From NCBI GenBank assembly GCA_947631255.1, contig CANRKT010000006.1, positions 19,887 to 83,886 of the forward strand: a stretch of DNA of 64,000 nucleotides. Direction: 5' to 3'. The notes under the pieces are model-generated. The model saw only the letters and a list, made by a program, of their open reading frames with translations. It had not been told where the DNA came from and ran no database searches. The stretch is from an uncultured Enterobacteriaceae bacterium. GTDB taxonomy: Bacteria; Pseudomonadota; Gammaproteobacteria; Enterobacterales; Enterobacteriaceae. Shown in pieces: positions 58,986 to 64,000 of this stretch; within the stretch, counting starts at the first letter, position 1; each line of letters begins with the position of its first letter. Position numbers and translations under genes: made by a program.

Positions 58986-60185
58986 ATGTATCAACCAGTC
59001 GCGTTATTTATCGGCCTGCGTTATATGCGCGGGCGTGCAGCGGACCGCTTCGGTCGCTTTGTCTCCTGGCTTTCCACCATCGGTATCACACTGGGCGTTA
59101 TGGCGCTGGTAACGGTGCTCTCGGTGATGAATGGCTTTGAGCGGGAGCTGCAAAACAATATCTTAGGGCTGATGCCCCAAGCCATGATCACCTCACCCTC
59201 AGGGTCGATTAACCCGCAACAATTACCTGCAGACAGCCTTAAATTACAAGGTGTGACACGAATTGAACCGCTCACTACCGGTGATGTCGTGCTGCAAAGT
59301 CCCCATGGCATTGGCGTGGGTGTGATGCTGGGTGTTAAGCCGGACCAGTATGAACCCTTGACGCCATTTCTGACCGGTGTACAGCAATCGCAGCTGGTCG
59401 CTGGGGAATATAACGTTATTCTCGGGGAGCAATTAGCCAATACCTTAGGCGTTAAACGGGGGGATACGCTACGGATGATGGTGCCTTCTGCCAGCCAGTT
59501 TACCCCGATGGGACGTCTGCCAAGCCAGCGGTTATTTAATGTCATAGGTACTTTTGCCGCGAACAGTGAAGTTGATGGTACTCAATTGCTGGTCAATCAG
59601 CAGGACGCTTCGCGTTTGATGCGCTATCCGGCAGGCAATATTACCGGCTGGCGGTTGTGGCTCGACAGTCCGCTGCAAGTCGATGTACTCAGTCAGCAAA
59701 GCTTATCGGCCGGGACTGAGTGGAAAGACTGGCGTGAGCGTAAAGGCGAACTATTCCAAGCCGTCAGAATGGAAAAAAATATGATGGGGCTGCTATTGAG
59801 TCTGATAGTCGCTGTAGCCGCATTTAATATTATTACGTCACTGGGATTACTGGTGATGGAAAAACAAGGTGAAGTGGCTATTTTGCAAACCCAGGGGCTG
59901 ACTCGTCGGCAGATTATGGCGGTGTTTATGGTCCAGGGGGCGAGTGCCGGTATCCTGGGCGCGCTATTGGGTGCGCTGCTGGGTGTATTACTGGCCAGCC
60001 AGCTGAATACGTTGATGCCGGTGATTGGTATTTTAATCGACGGCGCCGTATTGCCGGTTGCTATTGACCCCTTACAAGTGGTCACTATTGCGTTGGTCGC
60101 GATGGCGATTGCACTTCTCTCTACGTTGTATCCTTCCTGGCGTGCCGCCGCCACTCAACCCGCAGAGGCTTTACGTTATGAGTAG
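58986..60185 (+). CDS. lolC: LolC, lipoprotein-release ABC permease
   Basis: Inner-membrane subunit of LolCDE, which extracts outer-membrane lipoproteins and passes them to LolA. 399 residues: an N-terminal helix (about 20-45), a large periplasmic domain (about 45-265) that docks LolA, and three C-terminal helices with the FtsX-type [20 protein letters not shown]. Start at 58986 ([20 protein letters not shown]) as in E. coli. It overlaps lolD by 8 bp. Confidence 0.96.
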   Translation: MYQPVALFIGLRYMRGRAADRFGRFVSWLSTIGITLGVMALVTVLSVMNGFERELQNNILGLMPQAMITSPSGSINPQQLPADSLKLQGVTRIEPLTTGDVVLQSPHGIGVGVMLGVKPDQYEPLTPFLTGVQQSQLVAGEYNVILGEQLANTLGVKRGDTLRMMVPSASQFTPMGRLPSQRLFNVIGTFAANSEVDGTQLLVNQQDASRLMRYPAGNITGWRLWLDSPLQVDVLSQQSLSAGTEWKDWRERKGELFQAVRMEKNMMGLLLSLIVAVAAFNIITSLGLLVMEKQGEVAILQTQGLTRRQIMAVFMVQGASAGILGALLGALLGVLLASQLNTLMPVIGILIDGAVLPVAIDPLQVVTIALVAMAIALLSTLYPSWRAAATQPAEALRYE

Positions 60186-60882
60186 TTCTATCCTGTTGCA
60201 GTGTGACAAGTTGTGCAAACGCTACCAGGAAGGCAGTGTGCAAACGGATGTACTGCATGATGTCAGCTTTAGCATAAAACCGGGCGAGTTGATGGCGATT
60301 GTCGGTAGCTCCGGCTCGGGGAAAAGTACCTTATTGCATTTACTCGGTGGACTGGATACTCCCAGCTCTGGTGATGTCATTTTTAATGGTCAGGCAATGA
60401 GTCAGCTTTCCTCATCGGCGAAAGCGGAGCTGCGTAACCGTGAACTGGGCTTTATTTATCAGTTTCACCACTTACTGCCCGATTTTACGGCGCTGGAAAA
60501 TGTCGCTATGCCACTGCTGATTGGTAAGAAAAAACCTGCCGAGGCACAACAGCGTGCGCTGGAAATGCTGGCAGCAGTAGGACTGAAAAAACGTAGCCAT
60601 CATCGTCCTTCAGAACTTTCAGGTGGTGAACGCCAGCGGGTGGCGATTGCCCGCTCTCTGGTCAATAATCCTCGTCTGGTTCTGGCAGATGAACCGACCG
60701 GTAATCTTGATGCCCGCAATGCCAACAGTATTTTTGAGTTACTGGGTGAGCTCAATGTGCGTCAGGGCACGGCTTTCCTGGTCGTGACTCATGACTTGCA
60801 GCTGGCTAAACGCATGTCACGTCAGCTGGAAATGCGTGACGGTCGTCTGACTCAGGACCTGACCTTAATGGGGGCCGAGTAA
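60178..60882 (+). CDS. lolD: LolD, lipoprotein-release ABC ATPase
   Basis: ATPase of LolCDE. 234 residues: Walker [18 protein letters not shown]-loop [18 protein letters not shown], signature [16 protein letters not shown], Walker [13 protein letters not shown] and H-loop VVTHDLQL. Start at 60178 overlaps the lolC end by 8 bp, as in E. coli. The TAA shares a base with the lolE ATG. Confidence 0.97.
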   Translation: MSSSILLQCDKLCKRYQEGSVQTDVLHDVSFSIKPGELMAIVGSSGSGKSTLLHLLGGLDTPSSGDVIFNGQAMSQLSSSAKAELRNRELGFIYQFHHLLPDFTALENVAMPLLIGKKKPAEAQQRALEMLAAVGLKKRSHHRPSELSGGERQRVAIARSLVNNPRLVLADEPTGNLDARNANSIFELLGELNVRQGTAFLVVTHDLQLAKRMSRQLEMRDGRLTQDLTLMGAE

Positions 60883-62126
60883 TGGTGTTGCCGTTATCAT
60901 TACAGATAGGCTTGCGCTTTAGCCGTGGACGGCGACGCAGTGGCATGGTGTCACTGATCTCGATTATCTCAACCCTGGGTATTGCGCTGGGTGTGGCGGT
61001 ATTAATTATTGGCCTCAGCGCCATGAATGGTTTCGAGCGTGAACTGAAAGACAGGATCCTCGCAGTAGTACCGCACGGGGAAATTGAACCGGTCAGTCAG
61101 CCTTTTAATGACTGGCAAAATACCCTTAAACGGGTTGAAAAAGTGCCTGGCATTCTGGCTGCGGCACCCTATATTAATTTTACCGGATTGATTGAGAACG
61201 CAAATAATCTGCGTGCCATCCAGATTAAGGGGGTTGAACCCTCCCAGGAAGCGCGACTGAGTGCGTTACCGAATTTTGTCCAGAACCAGGCCTGGTCACA
61301 GTTTAGTGCGGGCAAGCAGCAAATTATTTTGGGCAAGGGGGTGGCGGATGCGCTGAAGGTTAAGCAAGGCGACTGGGTTTCGTTATCGATTCCGAATAAT
61401 GATGAGGGGAATCGCCTGTTGCAGCCGAAGCGTGTTCGTTTACAGGTCGCTGGCATTCTGGCCTTAAGTGGTCAGCTTGATCATAGTTTTGCCATGGTAC
61501 CGCTCAGCGATGCCAGCGAATATCTGGATATGGGACACAGTGTCACCGGCATTGCGATTAAAGTTGACGATGTGTTTAACGCTCAGCAACGGGTGCGTGA
61601 AGCCGGTGAAGTGACCAATGCTTATGTCTATATTAAGAGCTGGATCGGCACCTATGGCTATATGTATCGTGATATCCAGATGATCCGCGCCATCATGTAT
61701 TTGGCGATGGTGCTGGTGATTGGTGTGGCCTGCTTTAATATTGTCTCGACCCTGATTATGGCTGTGAAAGATAAGAGTGGCGATATTGCAGTATTACGTA
61801 CCTTGGGGGCGAAAGATGGCTTAATTCGCGCTATTTTTATCTGGTATGGTTTACTCGCCGGGTTAGTGGGTAGTGTCAGTGGTGTGATTATTGGTGTGCT
61901 AGCGTCCTGGCAATTGACGCCGATAATTCATGTGATTGAAAAACTCATTGGTCATCAGTTTTTATCTGGTGATATCTATTTTATTGATTTTTTGCCATCA
62001 GAATTACACGGGAAAGATGTCCTTTCAGTACTGATAACTGCCTTGGTACTGAGTTTGCTGGCGAGCTGGTATCCAGCGAGACGTGCCAGCAAAATAGATC
62101 CGGCCCGCGTGTTAAGTGGTCAGTAA
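60882..62126 (+). CDS. lolE: LolE, lipoprotein-release ABC permease
   Basis: Second permease of LolCDE, which first contacts the lipoprotein. 414 residues, the same as E. coli. N-terminal [20 protein letters not shown], the LolC-like turn [20 protein letters not shown], periplasmic domain (about 45-260), and C-terminal helices with [20 protein letters not shown]. It ends [12 protein letters not shown]. Coupled to lolD by TAATG. Confidence 0.96.
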   Translation: MVLPLSLQIGLRFSRGRRRSGMVSLISIISTLGIALGVAVLIIGLSAMNGFERELKDRILAVVPHGEIEPVSQPFNDWQNTLKRVEKVPGILAAAPYINFTGLIENANNLRAIQIKGVEPSQEARLSALPNFVQNQAWSQFSAGKQQIILGKGVADALKVKQGDWVSLSIPNNDEGNRLLQPKRVRLQVAGILALSGQLDHSFAMVPLSDASEYLDMGHSVTGIAIKVDDVFNAQQRVREAGEVTNAYVYIKSWIGTYGYMYRDIQMIRAIMYLAMVLVIGVACFNIVSTLIMAVKDKSGDIAVLRTLGAKDGLIRAIFIWYGLLAGLVGSVSGVIIGVLASWQLTPIIHVIEKLIGHQFLSGDIYFIDFLPSELHGKDVLSVLITALVLSLLASWYPARRASKIDPARVLSGQ

Positions 62127-62161
62127 CATTATTTCTGCAAACGGCAAGGGGTAACTTAGCC

Positions 62162-63073
62162 ATGTACTACGGCTTTGATATTGGTGGTACTAAGATGGCA
62201 CTCGGTGTCTATGACGCCGACAGAGTACTGCAATGGGAAACGCGGGTAGCGACACCTCATAGTCACTACAGTGCGTTTTTGCAGGCTATTGTGGACTTAG
62301 TGGTGCAGGTTGATGCGCGATTTGGTTGTCAGGGCAGTGTTGGGATCGGTATTCCAGGGATGCCAGAAATCGATGATGGCAAGCTGTATGCCACTAACCT
62401 TCCGGCTGTCAGCGGCCAGCCATTGCGCGCTGATTTGAGTCGCTTATTACAACGCGAAGTACGCATTGATAATGATGCCAACTGCTTTACCCTGTCAGAA
62501 GCCTGGGATGAGGAATTCCGTTCCTATCCGGTGGTGATGGGGCTGATCCTTGGCACCGGTGTTGGCGGCGGCATTATTGTCAATGGCCGACCGGTTACAG
62601 GTCGGAACTTTATCACGGGTGAGTTTGGTCATACTCGACTGCCGGTAGATGCGCTTGAGATCCTTGGGCATGATTTACCGCTGCTCCCCTGTGGCTGCGG
62701 TCAAAAAGGCTGTATTGAAAACTATCTCTCTGGCCGGGGCTTTGCCTGGTTATGGCAGCATGTCTACGGCACTGAGCTGGATGCCCAACAGATTATTGCG
62801 CGCTATCGAGCCGGAGATAAACAGGCACTCGGTCATGTGGATCGCTTTATTGAGCTGCTGGCAGCCTGTTTAGGTAACTTATTCACCGCTATCGATCCCC
62901 ACCTGGTGGTTATCGGTGGTGGATTGTCTAACTTTAGTGAGATGTATGCGCTATTAACGGCACGTTTGTCGAAATATCTATTACCACTCGCGCGAGCTCC
63001 CCGAATTGAACCTGCGCGTTATGGTGATGCGGGGGGAATGCGTGGTGCGGCATTTCTCCATCTGGCGGAGTAA
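62162..63073 (+). CDS. nagK: NagK N-acetyl-D-glucosamine kinase (ROK family)
   Basis: Phosphorylates GlcNAc recovered from murein recycling, complementing nagZ in this window. 303 residues: phosphate loop [16 protein letters not shown], catalytic Asp in [20 protein letters not shown], the ROK signature, and zinc-binding [19 protein letters not shown]. Start at 62162; cobB follows 3 bp later, as in E. coli. Confidence 0.96.
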   Translation: MYYGFDIGGTKMALGVYDADRVLQWETRVATPHSHYSAFLQAIVDLVVQVDARFGCQGSVGIGIPGMPEIDDGKLYATNLPAVSGQPLRADLSRLLQREVRIDNDANCFTLSEAWDEEFRSYPVVMGLILGTGVGGGIIVNGRPVTGRNFITGEFGHTRLPVDALEILGHDLPLLPCGCGQKGCIENYLSGRGFAWLWQHVYGTELDAQQIIARYRAGDKQALGHVDRFIELLAACLGNLFTAIDPHLVVIGGGLSNFSEMYALLTARLSKYLLPLARAPRIEPARYGDAGGMRGAAFLHLAE

Positions 63074-63076
63074 ATT

Positions 63077-63901
63077 ATGTTGTCTCGTCGTCAACAACGA
63101 CTTAGTCGCTTTAGGAAGAAAAAACGATTGTTACGCCATCGACTGCGTCAAAGCAGCTACTTTGGAGAACAGATTATGCAGGAACGGGCAGAAAAACCGA
63201 AAGTTGTCGTGCTGACAGGGGCGGGGATTTCCGCTGAGTCGGGGATCCGAACGTTCAGGGCAGCGGACGGATTATGGGAGGAGTGTCGGGTTGAAGACGT
63301 CGCCACAACGGAAGGTTTTCATCGTGACCCGCAAGGGGTACAGCAATTTTATAACGCGCGTCGCCGCCAGCTCCAGCAGCCGGATATTCAACCTAATGCA
63401 GCACACCTGGCGCTGGCAAAGCTTGAGTCGGTATTAGGCGATAATTTACTGCTGGTCACGCAAAACATTGATAATTTGCATGAACGGGCAGGAAGTAAAC
63501 GCATCATTCATATGCATGGGGAACTGCTAAAAGTTCGCTGTGTGAAAAGTGGTCAGGTTATCAGCTGGCAGGACGACATTACTCCTGATGATCGCTGCCA
63601 TTGCTGCCAGATTTCCGAAGTACTGCGTCCTCATGTGGTGTGGTTTGGTGAAATGCCTTTGGGGATGGATGAGATTTATCATGCCATCAGCAAAGCGGAT
63701 TACTTTATTGCTATTGGCACCTCGGGGCATGTTTATCCCGCAGCGGGCTTTGTCCACGAGGCCCGGCTGCAAGGAGCACACACTGTTGAGCTAAACTTGG
63801 AACCCAGCCTGGTAGGCAGCGAGTTTGAGGAAAAACATTACGGCCTTGCCAGTCAGGAAGTCCCTGATTATATCGACAGGCTATTGAACGAAATAGGCTG
63901 A
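63077..63901 (+). CDS. cobB: CobB NAD-dependent protein deacylase (sirtuin)
   Basis: Sirtuin that removes acetyl and succinyl groups from lysines, controlling acetyl-CoA synthetase among others. 274 residues. A basic N-terminal extension ([20 protein letters not shown]) gives the long isoform; a shorter form could start at 63176. NAD motif [32 protein letters not shown] (Tyr/Arg of the desuccinylase pocket), [12 protein letters not shown], catalytic His in [11 protein letters not shown] and zinc Cys CHCC. A strong terminator follows. Confidence 0.95.
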   Translation: MLSRRQQRLSRFRKKKRLLRHRLRQSSYFGEQIMQERAEKPKVVVLTGAGISAESGIRTFRAADGLWEECRVEDVATTEGFHRDPQGVQQFYNARRRQLQQPDIQPNAAHLALAKLESVLGDNLLLVTQNIDNLHERAGSKRIIHMHGELLKVRCVKSGQVISWQDDITPDDRCHCCQISEVLRPHVVWFGEMPLGMDEIYHAISKADYFIAIGTSGHVYPAAGFVHEARLQGAHTVELNLEPSLVGSEFEEKHYGLASQEVPDYIDRLLNEIG

Positions 63902-63905
63902 TACT

Positions 63906-63945
63906 AACTCCCTTAACTTAAATCGTTAAGGGAGTTATTTTATAT
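63906..63945 (+). terminator. intrinsic terminator after cobB
   Basis: A 12-bp perfect stem AACTCCCTTAAC/GTTAAGGGAGTT with a 7-nt loop, followed by ATTTTAT. Confidence 0.85.
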
Positions 63946-64000
63946 TGTTGCTGAACAGAATAAATAAAAGTGTTCATACCTATCAAACTGTGAAATTAAC

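Overview
This window is chromosomal DNA from a member of the Enterobacterales. Nearly every gene can be named from its protein sequence, and the order opgH-yceK-lpxL-trhO-yceIJ-solA-bssS-dinI-pyrC-yceB-rimJ-yceH-mviM-murJ-flgNMA/flgBCDEFGHIJKL-rne/rluC-yceF/yceD-rpmF-plsX-fabHDG-acpP-fabF-pabC-mltG-tmk-holB-ycfH-ptsG-hinT-ycfL-lpoB-thiK-nagZ-ycfP-ndh-comR/bhsA-ldtC-mfd-lolCDE-nagK-cobB is the order of the E. coli 23-25 min region. Moderate GC content, 127-bp ERIC-type repeats, and a few genes inserted or missing relative to E. coli argue for a relative outside Escherichia/Salmonella. I cannot fix the genus from sequence alone.

Layout. 1-10 kb: envelope and small-molecule genes (opgH end, yceK, lpxL, trhO, yceI/yceJ, solA), then bssS, the SOS gene dinI under a LexA box, and pyrC. 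10-14.5 kb: rimJ, yceH, mviM and the lipid II flippase murJ, then a cold-shock-domain protein. 15-26.5 kb: a complete flg cluster (flgAMN on the minus strand, flgBCDEFGHIJKL on the plus strand) with candidate FlhDC and sigma-28 sites. 26.6-31.5 kb: a YidH/YidG-like DUF202 pair, an insertion-sequence relic, and rne with a repeat-rich C-terminus. 31.5-43.8 kb: rluC, yceF, then the phospholipid/fatty-acid operon (yceD to fabF) and pabC-mltG-tmk-holB-ycfH. 44-51 kb: ptsG with its regulatory leader, hinT-ycfL-lpoB-thiK-nagZ-ycfP, and ndh behind a perfect FNR box. 51.5-55 kb: a Fur-box siderophore-interacting protein, comR/bhsA and ldtC. 55-64 kb: mfd, lolCDE, nagK and cobB.

What departs from the E. 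coli plan. mdtG, grxB, mdtH, fhuE, ycfJ and ycfT are missing from their usual slots. Two losses left visible relics: a truncated, frameshifted msyB beside lpxL, and the decayed C-terminal end of mdtH beside rimJ. Additions are the cold-shock-domain gene, the DUF202 pair with an IS110-type transposase relic, and the siderophore-interacting gene. Three ERIC-type repeats (one internally deleted, one full length, one badly eroded) lie in intergenic gaps. rne carries 17 exact-length 18-bp tandem units. I found no CRISPR array, prophage, tRNA or rRNA, and no clearly unprecedented multi-gene system. The most notable signals are gene decay, repeats and regulatory sites.
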